Part shown: one piece after another, positions 25,895 through 34,217 of the stretch
Position numbering within the stretch: the first letter of the stretch is position 1
How the letters are laid out: every line of letters begins with the position of its first letter
Source of the DNA: Asaia bogorensis
GTDB taxonomy: Bacteria > Pseudomonadota > Alphaproteobacteria > Acetobacterales > Acetobacteraceae
Assembly (NCBI GenBank): GCA_945868845.1
Contig: CAMBMS010000004.1
Span: forward strand, 62,001 to 126,000
Reading direction: 5' to 3'
DNA length: 64,000 bases
Translations under genes and position numbers: made by a program
The notes under the pieces: model-generated
Databases searched by the model: none
What the model saw: the letters and a program-made list of their open reading frames with translations, nothing else
Told to the model about the DNA's origin: nothing

Positions 25895-26886
25895 CACCCA
25901 CACCCACATATGCCCTTCTCGGCATCGGCAACGCCATCGTTGATGTGGTGGCGCGTGCTGACGAGAGTTTTCTCTCGCGCCACGATATGCATAAAGGAGC
26001 GATGGCCCTGATAGACGCGGAGGCGGCGGAACGACTATACGCCGCCATGCCCCCCGGCATTGAAAGCAGCGGGGGCTCGGTTGCCAACAGCTGCGCCGTC
26101 GCCGCCAATCTTGGTGCTCGCGTCGCTTACCTGGGAAAGGTCGCAAAAGACCAACTAGGAGAAGTGTTTCGCCATGACATCACCGCGGCAGGTGTGCATT
26201 TCCCCACCGCGCCCGCCACCACCGGCGCCCCTACAGCGCGCTGCCTGATTTTCGTCACGCCAGATGGCCAGCGCACGATGAACACGTTTCTAGGTGCCTC
26301 CGTCGAATTCGGACCCAATGACATTGATACGAACTTAATAGCCAGTGCCGCCGTCACCTATCTGGAAGGCTATCTGTTTGATCCGCCCACCGCGCAAGCT
26401 GCCTTCCGCACTGCCGCCGCTGCCGCGCATGCGGCCGGTCGGCAGGTCGCGCTCTCGCTTTCCGATGCGTTCTGTGTCAACCGCCACCGCGCCGCGTTCC
26501 GTGCCCTGGTAAAGCAGGACATCGACATTCTGTTAGCCAACGAAGCGGAAATTTGTTCCCTTTATCAAGAAAACGACTTTGCCGCCGCTACCGAAGCCGC
26601 GCGCCACGATGTGGCGTTGGCGGCGCTGACCCGCGGCGAAGCCGGCAGCGTTATCTTGCGTGGGGCGGAAACTCTCGAAATCGCCGCTTATTCCACGCAG
26701 GTCGTGGACACTACCGGTGCCGGCGATGCCTATGCTGCTGGCTTCCTCACTGCATTAACTCAAGGCCTGGATCTTGCGACCGCCGGCGCGCTCGCCAGCC
26801 TGGCGGCGGCGGAGGCGATTGCCCATATCGGTGGTCGTCCGCAAACTAATTTGCGCCACCGCGCCGCAGCCTTGTTACAAACTTAG
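25891..26886 (+). CDS. PfkB-family carbohydrate/adenosine kinase-like protein
   Basis: A 331-residue ribokinase-superfamily kinase. LLGIGNAIVDVVA starts the protein, GGSVANSCAVAANLGARVAYLGK is PfkB signature 1, and VVDTTGAGDAYAAGFLTAL is signature 2 with the catalytic Asp and the anion hole. The order and the SSGGSVANS motif resemble the alphaproteobacterial adenosine-kinase-like group. Phosphate acceptor not certain. Its start overlaps the crotonase-like ORF and its stop overlaps the IS1182 remnant on the other strand. Confidence 0.88.
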   Translation: MTPTPTYALLGIGNAIVDVVARADESFLSRHDMHKGAMALIDAEAAERLYAAMPPGIESSGGSVANSCAVAANLGARVAYLGKVAKDQLGEVFRHDITAAGVHFPTAPATTGAPTARCLIFVTPDGQRTMNTFLGASVEFGPNDIDTNLIASAAVTYLEGYLFDPPTAQAAFRTAAAAAHAAGRQVALSLSDAFCVNRHRAAFRALVKQDIDILLANEAEICSLYQENDFAAATEAARHDVALAALTRGEAGSVILRGAETLEIAAYSTQVVDTTGAGDAYAAGFLTALTQGLDLATAGALASLAAAEAIAHIGGRPQTNLRHRAAALLQT

Positions 26887-27113
26887 CGCCCGAACAGGCG
26901 CGCGAAAAACCCTTTGCCTTGCGTCTTGCCATGCGCCGCATGCGGCATATGGGCGGGCGGGGACGGGGGCAGCGCGCTACGCATCACGGTCAGATCCAGA
27001 TCGTCGATTGCCTCCACCACGAAGCGGGCCAGGAGCCTTTATGGAAGCCACTCATCGAACGAGGGTGGCATCAGGAAGCCTAGCAGGCGATCGGTGGGAC
27101 GGAAATTACTCAC
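26883..27113 (-). pseudogene. IS1182-family transposase N-terminal remnant joined to an unrelated tail
   Basis: From a GTG at 27113 the minus strand reads NFRPTDRLLGFLMPPSFDEW, LP, an in-frame TAA (27039-27041), then LLARFVVEAIDDLDLTVM. This is the characteristic beginning of IS1182-type transposases. The same frame then continues into MRSALPPSPPAHMP and ends GKGFFARLFGR, which is not transposase and looks like the end of another basic protein. The rest of the element is gone. Confidence 0.65.
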
Positions 27114-27190
27114 CAGCGGGGCCCCGGGAGAAAGCAAATCGACGTTACGATTACAACATAAATACTGGTGGCTGTAAGTCCAACAGGCTG

Positions 27191-28465
27191 CTAGGCATTC
27201 GCAATTGCCGCCGCCACGAATTGCGCCCAGGCGAGGGTCTGCCGGTCCTCACCGCGCCGCCCGACGATCTGCACGCCCAACGGCAGCCCGTTCGGCCCCA
27301 TCCCAGCCGGCACCGTCACGCAGGGCACGTGCAGGTCGGTCCAGATAAAATTGAACACTGGATCGCCGGTCCAACCGAGACCCTCTGGTGCTTCTCCCGG
27401 CGCGGAAGGCGTAATCAGGATGTCTAGCCCATCAGTCACTCCGGCAAATCGTGCTTGGCAATCGCGGAACACGCCATAGGCCGCGTCACGCGTGGCCGCA
27501 TCGCAGCTGCGCCCGAATTCCACGCGCTCCCGCATCGGGTCCGAAAGTTTTTCCGGCGCATTGGCATATTCCCAACCCAGCGAGGCCGCACTTTCGCTAT
27601 TCGCCACGACGTTATGCGCCTCCGTCAGCGCGGCAAATGGTTTCGGCAAATCCCGTTCCTCGACCCGGGCGCCCCGACGCACCAACGCTTTTACCACGCG
27701 CGCTAATAAATCCTGAGTTTCCTTGCTGGCCTTGTCCCAATGCGGCGTGCGGCACAGCCCGACGCCGGGGCCGCGCTCGGGTATCGCATCAGGATTACCC
27801 AGGTCGCGGCCGGAAACGGCCCCCGCAAAAAAAGCGCAATCGGCCACGCTGCGCGCCATCACCCCTACCGTATCCAGGCTGTCGGACATGATCTTCATGC
27901 CCATCCGACTGATCGTCCCGAAACTCGGCTTATAGCCGACCACGCCGCAGAACGCCGCCGGGCGGATCACACTGCCCGCCGTCTGCGTCCCGAATGCCAG
28001 TGGCACCTGAAAATCCGCCACCGCCGCCGCCGAACCCGATGACGACCCGCCCGGCGTATGCGCCGGATTGTGCGGATTGGCGGTCGGGCCGGGATGGCGA
28101 TGGGCAAATTCCGTCGTTACCGTCTTGCCCATGATCACCCCGCCGGCGGCCCGCGCTGCCGCCACCGCGGCGCTATCCGATCGTGGCCGCCAGCCGGCCC
28201 AGATCGGCGAGCCATATTGCGAAGGGATGTCGGCGGTATCCAACACATCCTTCACTCCCACCGGGATGCCATGCAGCCTCCCTGCCCCCGCTCCGGCCGC
28301 CCCGGAGCGCGCCTGGGCGGGATCGAGGTGAATGAACGCATGCACAGCGCCATCCCGCTCCTTCACGCGGTCCAGGCAGGCCTCCATCAGCGTCATTGGC
28401 GAGAGCGTACCGATCGCGATTTTCCGTGCGGCGTCAGTCGCAGTCAGGCGGGCGGGATCGGACAT
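27191..28465 (-). CDS. amidase signature family hydrolase
   Basis: A 424-residue amidase. The triad region is visible as Lys72 (GVKDVLDTAD), the Ser-rich loop PGGSSSGSAAAVA (138-150) and the nucleophile Ser165 (GTQTAGSVIRPA). Compared with the 1381-2775 amidase it is shorter and only distantly related, and it has no small partner gene. AGAGGAGA lies 8 bases before the ATG. It is divergent from a hypothetical gene. Substrate unknown. Confidence 0.87.
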   Translation of the reverse strand: MSDPARLTATDAARKIAIGTLSPMTLMEACLDRVKERDGAVHAFIHLDPAQARSGAAGAGAGRLHGIPVGVKDVLDTADIPSQYGSPIWAGWRPRSDSAAVAAARAAGGVIMGKTVTTEFAHRHPGPTANPHNPAHTPGGSSSGSAAAVADFQVPLAFGTQTAGSVIRPAAFCGVVGYKPSFGTISRMGMKIMSDSLDTVGVMARSVADCAFFAGAVSGRDLGNPDAIPERGPGVGLCRTPHWDKASKETQDLLARVVKALVRRGARVEERDLPKPFAALTEAHNVVANSESAASLGWEYANAPEKLSDPMRERVEFGRSCDAATRDAAYGVFRDCQARFAGVTDGLDILITPSAPGEAPEGLGWTGDPVFNFIWTDLHVPCVTVPAGMGPNGLPLGVQIVGRRGEDRQTLAWAQFVAAAIANA

Positions 28466-28535
28466 GACAAAAATCTCCTCTCGGGGTCGTGCACAGACTG
28501 GCGTGTGCTACGGGGCACGTCCATCCTGGCCGACG

Positions 28536-29084
28536 ATGAGCAGCCAGGAACACCCAGCAGTGCCGGTCGCGCCCATTCGCGTCGTTCGCGACGCGAATGG
28601 TGGCCTGACCTATCTGGTGGACGTGCTGCCGGAAGAATTGCCGGCCGTGCGCAAGCGCGATTTGGAACTGGCCTGGGATTCGGCCCACCGTGCCGCGCAA
28701 GGCGGGTGCTGGGGCGTGCTGCGTGGGTTCCGTTTCCAACGCATCGGGTCCGATGCGCCGCCACGTGACCTATTGCTCGCCGATATCCATGCCGCAAGCT
28801 GGGCGGAAGCGGTGGATTCGATGGTCGGGTTGCGCAGCCTCTACGGCCTGTCGCTCTGCCTGCGCCTGCTGGCCCTGGTCGATCTGCTCGCCCATGCGCG
28901 CTGGGCCGATAGTCTGTGCCGGATGCATCGGGGCGAGGCGGAGATGGATGTACGCCTGCTGCGCCTCGCCGCCACCGCCCGGCTCACCGCGCAGGCCGGT
29001 TTCGACGCGGCCGGCTTTCGTGCCATCTTGTGTCCCCCCGCCTTACCCCCCACTACGCTGGCCCCCGAGCCTCCGCTCGCCTGA
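28536..29084 (+). CDS. hypothetical protein, 182 residues
   Basis: An open frame from MSSQEHPAVPVAP with coding composition like its neighbours and no competing frame. The protein is rich in Leu, Ala and Arg (LYGLSLCLRLLALVDLLA), predicted mostly helical, without signal peptide or obvious membrane segments. It ends in a Pro-rich tail 13 bases before the lipoprotein gene, suggesting one unit with it and the MFS gene. No good ribosome site precedes the ATG. Not recognised. Confidence 0.65.
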   Translation: MSSQEHPAVPVAPIRVVRDANGGLTYLVDVLPEELPAVRKRDLELAWDSAHRAAQGGCWGVLRGFRFQRIGSDAPPRDLLLADIHAASWAEAVDSMVGLRSLYGLSLCLRLLALVDLLAHARWADSLCRMHRGEAEMDVRLLRLAATARLTAQAGFDAAGFRAILCPPALPPTTLAPEPPLA

Positions 29085-29097
29085 CAGGAGTATCAGC

Positions 29098-29550
29098 ATG
29101 CGCCTCCGCCTAATAACCTCTCTCGCTTTGCTGGCCGTGCCGGTGCTGGGGCTTCTGGCCGCCTGCCAGGCGCCCATGCCGCGCCCCACGACCGGCCTTG
29201 CCGCTCGCCGCGCCCATCCCGCCGCCGCCGCCTATTGCCGGCAACGAGCGGAGGAGATGTATGCGGCGCAAAATCGCGGCGCACGACTGCAATCTGATCT
29301 CCGCGACACCCCGTTCTCCGGTGCCTATATCCCGAACGCTACCAATCGGGGCCTGTCCGATCTGCATGCAATGGACACGATGATCGCTAATTGCATCCGT
29401 TCCAACGCCGACCGGGATGCTGGTCTCGAGCTGAGTAATCCGGACCCGGCCCAGCCGGCGACCCGGCCGGCCGCGCGCCCCACCAGCCCGGCCGATCCGC
29501 GCACCGCCGCCGCGCCGCTCGACCGCGCGCCGCCACCGCCGCGTCCCTGA
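29098..29550 (+). CDS. putative lipoprotein, 150 residues
   Basis: Starts MRLRLITSLALLAVPVLGLLAACQ: a basic n-region, a hydrophobic core and a lipobox LLAAC, so it is probably lipidated at Cys23 and membrane anchored. The middle (RAEEMYAAQNRGARLQSDLR, then FSGAYIPN) is a compact soluble domain with two further cysteines (YCRQRA, IANCIRS) that could form a disulfide. The C-terminus is a Pro/Ala-rich tail. AGGAG lies 7 bases upstream. Family unknown. Confidence 0.75.
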   Translation: MRLRLITSLALLAVPVLGLLAACQAPMPRPTTGLAARRAHPAAAAYCRQRAEEMYAAQNRGARLQSDLRDTPFSGAYIPNATNRGLSDLHAMDTMIANCIRSNADRDAGLELSNPDPAQPATRPAARPTSPADPRTAAAPLDRAPPPPRP

Positions 29551-29571
29551 TCGGCAGGGTACCCCACGCGG

Positions 29572-30807
29572 ATGGCCGGTTTTTCCGCCATCGGGCGGGT
29601 GCTGTCGTACCGCAACGCGCGCATTTATTTCGGAGCCAGCGTGCTGTGCTGGACCGGGCTTTGGGTACAACGCATCGCCGTGGATTGGCTAGCCTGGGAA
29701 CTGACGCATTCCCCGGCCTGGGTCGGTGCTCTGGTCTTCTGCGGCCTGTTTCCCTCTGTCATCGTCTCTCCCATTGCCGGCGCCATCGCGGACCGGGTGG
29801 ACAGGGTGCGCATGGCTACGATCGTGCAAACCGCCCTGCTGATCCACACCCTGCTCCTGCTCACCCTGATCGCTACTGGGCTGATGCGCGTGGAAATCCT
29901 GGCTGTGCTGGAAATCTTCTCCGGCCTGATGCAAGCCGGGCAACAGCCAGCGCGGCAGGCGATGGTGCCCGGCCTAGTGCCGCGCTCGGAACTCACCGGA
30001 TCGGTGGCGCTGAATTCGCTGACCTATAATCTTGCCCGTTTCATCGGCCCGGCGATCTCCGGCCCGGTGGTGGCGACCTGGGGCGTCAGTCCAGCGATCC
30101 TGATCAACTTGCTGGCCGGCCTGGGAACCGTGTTGTCGATGTTCTGGCTGCGCATCCCGGCCGAATTCCGCCATGGCCGCGCCTCGGGAAAATCGGTGCT
30201 CATGGAGACCCTGGCCGGTTTTACCTATATCGCACGCCATCCCGGTATGGGGCCGTTATTTTTCTTCAACGCCATGATGTGCTTGTGCCTGCGCTCGGTG
30301 CCGGAAATGCTGGCACCCTTTGTCGCGCGGCTGTTTGAACGCGGCGCCGACGGCCTTGCGATCCTCGCCTCTACCATGGGGCTGGCGGCGCTGATCGGCG
30401 GCATCCTCGTGGCCATGCGCGGCCGTGTGGAAGGGATGGCGCGCGTCTCCGTCGCGTCGGGCATGCTGCTCGCCCTGGGCACCGCCGGCTTCGTGGTGAC
30501 GCATTCCTTCGAAATCGGCGTGCTTTGCATCGGCCTGATGGGGGCGGCGGCGACGATGCAAGGCATCGCCTCGCAAACCTTGCTGCAAAGTGCGTGCGGC
30601 CCCGGCATGCTAGGTCGTGTGATGTCGCTTTGGGGCATGATTGTGCGCGCCATGCCCGCCACCGGCGCACTGATCTTCGGCGTCGCCTCCGAATGGTTCG
30701 GCCTGCGCATCCCCGTGCTAGCTTCCGTGCTAATTGCAGTGGGTATCTGTGCCTGGATGTGGTATCGCCTCCCTCGCGTCGCCGCAGCGCTGGAGGGGGC
30801 GCCGTGA
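29572..30807 (+). CDS. MFS transporter (enterobactin exporter EntS-like, MFS_3)
   Basis: A 411-residue membrane protein with about 12 hydrophobic segments. The opening YFGASVLCWTGLWVQRIAVDWLAW and the loop-2 motif GAIADRVDRVRM are typical of the MFS_3 drug/siderophore exporter group. GLMQAGQQPARQAMVPGLV, between helices 4 and 5, is a family signature. It follows the lipoprotein gene by 21 bases. A hairpin follows its stop. Substrate unknown. Confidence 0.85.
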   Translation: MAGFSAIGRVLSYRNARIYFGASVLCWTGLWVQRIAVDWLAWELTHSPAWVGALVFCGLFPSVIVSPIAGAIADRVDRVRMATIVQTALLIHTLLLLTLIATGLMRVEILAVLEIFSGLMQAGQQPARQAMVPGLVPRSELTGSVALNSLTYNLARFIGPAISGPVVATWGVSPAILINLLAGLGTVLSMFWLRIPAEFRHGRASGKSVLMETLAGFTYIARHPGMGPLFFFNAMMCLCLRSVPEMLAPFVARLFERGADGLAILASTMGLAALIGGILVAMRGRVEGMARVSVASGMLLALGTAGFVVTHSFEIGVLCIGLMGAAATMQGIASQTLLQSACGPGMLGRVMSLWGMIVRAMPATGALIFGVASEWFGLRIPVLASVLIAVGICAWMWYRLPRVAAALEGAP

Positions 30808-30811
30808 AAAA

Positions 30812-30853
30812 AATATACGGGGGCTTTGCCCCCTGTATCCCCACTAAAGTGGG
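30812..30853 (+). terminator. tandem hairpins after the MFS gene
   Basis: ATACGGGGG-CTTTG-CCCCCtGTAT forms one stem and CCCAC-TAAA-GTGGG (30840-30853) a second, followed by ATGATTTTA. The first shares the G5-CTTT-C5 core with 1263-1277 and 54392-54406. A terminator role is likely. Confidence 0.5.
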
Positions 30854-30931
30854 ATGATTTTAGGATGGATCGATTTGGAGTTCCTTAATCGGTTTGCTTT
30901 TGATTCAACGTACTGGTTGGACAGAAGGCTT

Positions 30932-31632
30932 GTATGAAGGGGCAAGCCCTTCTTTATTGATCTTTGCGAGCGGTTGGTTGCGGTGGCCTATTCTACCACC
31001 GTTCCGCGGCGCAATTTGACGTGGGCGTCAGCACAGCGATCAATTGGTTGCCCCGGTTGCATGATACCGGAAGCGTCGCTCCGGGACAGATAGGCGGGCA
31101 TAAGCCGAAGTCGATTTCGGGCGCGCACTGCGCTCGGCTGCTGGAGCGGAAGCAAACGTAGGACTTCGCCTTGCCCCGGCTTGTGGACGAACTGGCCGAG
31201 CGGGGCCTGAAGGTCGATTACCGCTCGGTCTGGAACTTCGTCCATGCTGAGAATCTGATCTCCAAAAGAAACCATAGTGGCTAGCGAACGCGACTGTCCT
31301 GACGTGGCACGACGGCGGGCACAATGGGTCAAATATTGGGGCCGGATTGATCCGTCCTGCCTAATTTTCATCGATGAGACCCGGACCAAGACCAAGATGG
31401 CGTCGCTGTGCGGTTGGGGATCGCGCGGCACGCGGCTCCTCGGCAAGGTTCTGCATGGTTATTGGAAGATCACGGCCTTCCTCGCCGCGCTGCGCCACGG
31501 CCGACTCGTTGCCCCATGTTTGCTCGACGGCCCCACCAACGGCGAAAGCTTCGAACTCTATGTCGAGTAACGCCTCGTTCCGATGCTGCATCCTGGCGAT
31601 ATCATGATCATGGACAATCTCGGCAGTTTCTA
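30932..31632 (+). pseudogene. decayed IS630-family insertion sequence transposase
   Basis: Reading across frames gives the IS630 order: KPFFIDLCERLV (N-terminal HTH start), then in another frame FDVGVSTAINWLPRL and GQIGGHKPKSISG, a TAG at 31159-31161, LVDELAERGLKVDYRSVWNF, a stop and frame change near 31280, then FIDETRTKTKMASLCGWG (first catalytic Asp region), ALRHGRLVAPCLLDGPTNGE, TAA at 31569-31571 and MIMDNLGSF (second Asp). The C-terminal Glu part is missing; the copy ends at the stop of the GNAT gene. At least three stops and two frame changes: clearly dead. Confidence 0.85.
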
Positions 31633-32214
31633 AACCTTCAACCGCTCGGGAATTTTCAGCCCCAGCGCGACCGGCACATCCCACACCTCCGCTACCGCGC
31701 GCTTGATATGAAACCCGGCGCGCAGATAGTTCGGCAAGGCGCGCGGATGATCGGCGGTGCAGGTATTCACGGTCAGCGTGCGCGTACGCATGGCCCATGC
31801 TATAGCCACCGCATGGCGCAGGAACGTCCCGCCGATCCTCATTCCCACCGCGTGTGGCAGCAGGCCGAAATAACTTAAGTTCACATCCGGTGCCGCGCGC
31901 GCATCGAGTTCAAAGAAACCCGCCGGCGCGCCGTCCACATACAGCACATGCACGGAAATTCCCGGATGGCGCAGCAGCGCCGCCAGCTCCGTATCCGCCA
32001 TGGTCCTCCGCAGCCACCACACATACTCGGCGCCTACGGTGTTATAGAGGTACCGGTAAAACGCTACCGCCGGTACCTCCACGCGCTCGATCCGCGCGCC
32101 GTCCACCATTGCGGGCGGCGGCACCGCCGGCACCTGCTCCATGCTCAGAAACGTCACCGTCACGCCGACACGGGTCACGGCGCAGGAACGAACCCCCGTG
32201 CCCAGCATCGGCAT
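31630..32214 (-). CDS. GNAT-family N-acetyltransferase
   Basis: A 194-residue protein with acetyltransferase features: ISVHVLYVDGAPAGFFELDAR (beta4-beta5), SYFGLLPHAVGMRIGGTFLR (the acetyl-CoA pyrophosphate loop equivalent, GMRIGG) and a C-terminal NYLRAGFHIKRAV, where the conserved Tyr/Phe region ends the fold. Its ATG is one base after the rpoD stop, so it is translated from the rpoD transcript. Its last codons abut the IS630 remnant, but the C-terminus looks intact. Substrate unknown. Confidence 0.82.
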   Translation of the reverse strand: MPMLGTGVRSCAVTRVGVTVTFLSMEQVPAVPPPAMVDGARIERVEVPAVAFYRYLYNTVGAEYVWWLRRTMADTELAALLRHPGISVHVLYVDGAPAGFFELDARAAPDVNLSYFGLLPHAVGMRIGGTFLRHAVAIAWAMRTRTLTVNTCTADHPRALPNYLRAGFHIKRAVAEVWDVPVALGLKIPERLKV

Positions 32215-32215
32215 C

Positions 32216-34144
32216 CTAGTTATCGTCGAGGAAGCTGCGTAGCTTGCGGCTTCGGCTCGGGTGCTTCAGCTTGCGCAACGCCTTCGCCTCGATCTGGCGA
32301 ATACGTTCGCGCGTCACGTTGAACTGCTGCCCAACTTCCTCCAGCGTGTGATCGGTGTTCATCCCGATGCCGAAGCGCATGCGCAGCACGCGTTCCTCGC
32401 GCGGCGTGAGTGATGAGAGCACGCGCGTCGTCGCCTCCCGCAAGTTTGCCTGGATCGCCGCATCCAACGGAATGATCGCGGTCTTATCCTCAATGAAATC
32501 GCCTAAATGAGAATCTTCTTCATCCCCGATCGGTGTTTCCAAGCTGATCGGCTCCTTGGCGATCTTTAAGACCTTGCGCACTTTCTCGAGCGGCATGCCG
32601 AGCTTTTCCGCCAGTTCCTCCGACGCCGGCTCGCGCCCGATCTCATGCAGCATCTGTCGCGAGGTGCGCACCAGCTTGTTGATCGTCTCGATCATATGCA
32701 CCGGAATACGGATGGTACGCGCCTGATCGGCGATCGAACGCGTGATCGCTTGGCGGATCCACCAGGTGGCGTAGGTGGAAAATTTGTATCCGCGGCGATA
32801 TTCAAATTTATCCACCGCCTTCATCAGGCCGATATTGCCTTCCTGAATGAGGTCAAGAAATTGCAGACCACGATTGGTGTATTTTTTGGCGATCGAAATC
32901 ACGAGGCGCAGATTGGCTTCGATCATTTCCTTCTTCGCCCGCGCCGAATCCCGTTCGCCGCGGCTAACCGTAATATAGACGCGGCGAAATTCATCTGTCG
33001 GCAGCCCGGCATCCGTCGCCACCGTAGCGATCTGGCCACGGATACGGATGATATCCTCCACATGGCGGCTGACGAACAGCTTCCACCCCTTGCTTGGCAG
33101 CCGCGCCATGCGATCCAGCCAGTTCGGGTCCAGCTCATAGCCGCGATACTGCTTCAGAAACTCATCGCGTGGCACTTTGCAGCCCTCGGCCAGACGCATC
33201 AGCTGGCCTTCCATCTGCGTCAGCCTCTGGCTCAGCTGCTTCAGCTGCGTCACCAGCTCCTCGATCCGGTCATTATGCAACCTCACCTGCTGCACTTTGC
33301 CGACTAGTTCCTCTGTCTGTTTTCCGTAGGTTTTTTCTGACCGGTTGGTTACCTCGGTGCCGTTGGTAAAGTTCTCGAGCCGCTTCTGCTGTACCTTATG
33401 TAGCTTCTTGTACAGCGCCTCGATTTCCTCGAATGTTTCCAGCACTTCCGGCTTTAATTTTTCTTCCAAAGCCGACAGCGACAGCCCGGCGCTTTCGCCC
33501 TCATCGGTTTCATCATCGGTCTCGGCGACCTCAAAATTATCCGCCACCGTCGGCTCGCCGGCCGGGCCCCCGCCTTGCGTGGCTTCCAGGTGGATGATGT
33601 CGCGCAGTAGCATCCGCCCCGCCTTCAATTGATCATGCCAGTTGACGATGGCGCGGAATGTCAGCGGGCTTTCGCACAATCCGCCGATCATCATGTCGCG
33701 CCCGGCCTCGATCCGCTTGGCGATGGCGATCTCGCCCTCGCGCGAGAGCAATTCCACGCTGCCCATCTCGCGCAGATACATCCGTACCGGGTCGTCGGTC
33801 CGCCCCAGGCTGGCCTCATCGACATTGCCGGTCCGGCCTTCCTCCTCCGCGTCCTCCGCTTTTTCCGCGGCTACGACGACGGGTGCCTCGCCATCTTCGG
33901 CCTCCTCGCCCTCCACGCACTGGATGCCCATTTCGGACAGCATCGCCATCACGTCCTCGATCTGCTCGGACGACATCTGGTCCTGCGGCAGCACGGCGTT
34001 CAGTTCGTCGAAAGTGATGTAGCCGCGCTCCTTGCCCTTCACGACCAGCCGCTTTACGGCGGCGGATTGCACATCCAGCAGGTTGGAATCGGCATCCTGT
34101 TCGGCGGTGGCGGTTTCACCGCCGGTGAGAGGTTTGGTTGCCAT
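32216..34144 (-). CDS. rpoD: RNA polymerase sigma-70 factor RpoD
   Basis: Primary sigma factor, 642 residues: region 1.1 near the start ([20 protein letters not shown]), region 1.2 ([22 protein letters not shown]), the large non-conserved acidic insert, region 2 ([20 protein letters not shown], then [20 protein letters not shown]), region 3 ([14 protein letters not shown]) and region 4 with the helix-turn-helix ([20 protein letters not shown]). It follows dnaG in the classic macromolecular-synthesis operon. Confidence 0.98.
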   Translation of the reverse strand: MATKPLTGGETATAEQDADSNLLDVQSAAVKRLVVKGKERGYITFDELNAVLPQDQMSSEQIEDVMAMLSEMGIQCVEGEEAEDGEAPVVVAAEKAEDAEEEGRTGNVDEASLGRTDDPVRMYLREMGSVELLSREGEIAIAKRIEAGRDMMIGGLCESPLTFRAIVNWHDQLKAGRMLLRDIIHLEATQGGGPAGEPTVADNFEVAETDDETDEGESAGLSLSALEEKLKPEVLETFEEIEALYKKLHKVQQKRLENFTNGTEVTNRSEKTYGKQTEELVGKVQQVRLHNDRIEELVTQLKQLSQRLTQMEGQLMRLAEGCKVPRDEFLKQYRGYELDPNWLDRMARLPSKGWKLFVSRHVEDIIRIRGQIATVATDAGLPTDEFRRVYITVSRGERDSARAKKEMIEANLRLVISIAKKYTNRGLQFLDLIQEGNIGLMKAVDKFEYRRGYKFSTYATWWIRQAITRSIADQARTIRIPVHMIETINKLVRTSRQMLHEIGREPASEELAEKLGMPLEKVRKVLKIAKEPISLETPIGDEEDSHLGDFIEDKTAIIPLDAAIQANLREATTRVLSSLTPREERVLRMRFGIGMNTDHTLEEVGQQFNVTRERIRQIEAKALRKLKHPSRSRKLRSFLDDN

Positions 34145-34179
34145 TGTTCACATCACTCCGAAGAATATTTTCGCGTGAC

Positions 34180-34200
34180 GGGAACAGCGACGCTGTTCCC
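34180..34200 (-). other. hairpin between dnaG and rpoD
   Basis: GGGAACAGC and GCTGTTCCC form a perfect 9-bp stem with a 3-base loop in the 73-bp dnaG-rpoD spacer. No T tract. In E. coli the equivalent spacer is an mRNA processing site that sets different dnaG and rpoD levels, so a similar role is plausible. Confidence 0.5.
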
Positions 34201-34217
34201 GCATGAATTAATCTCGC

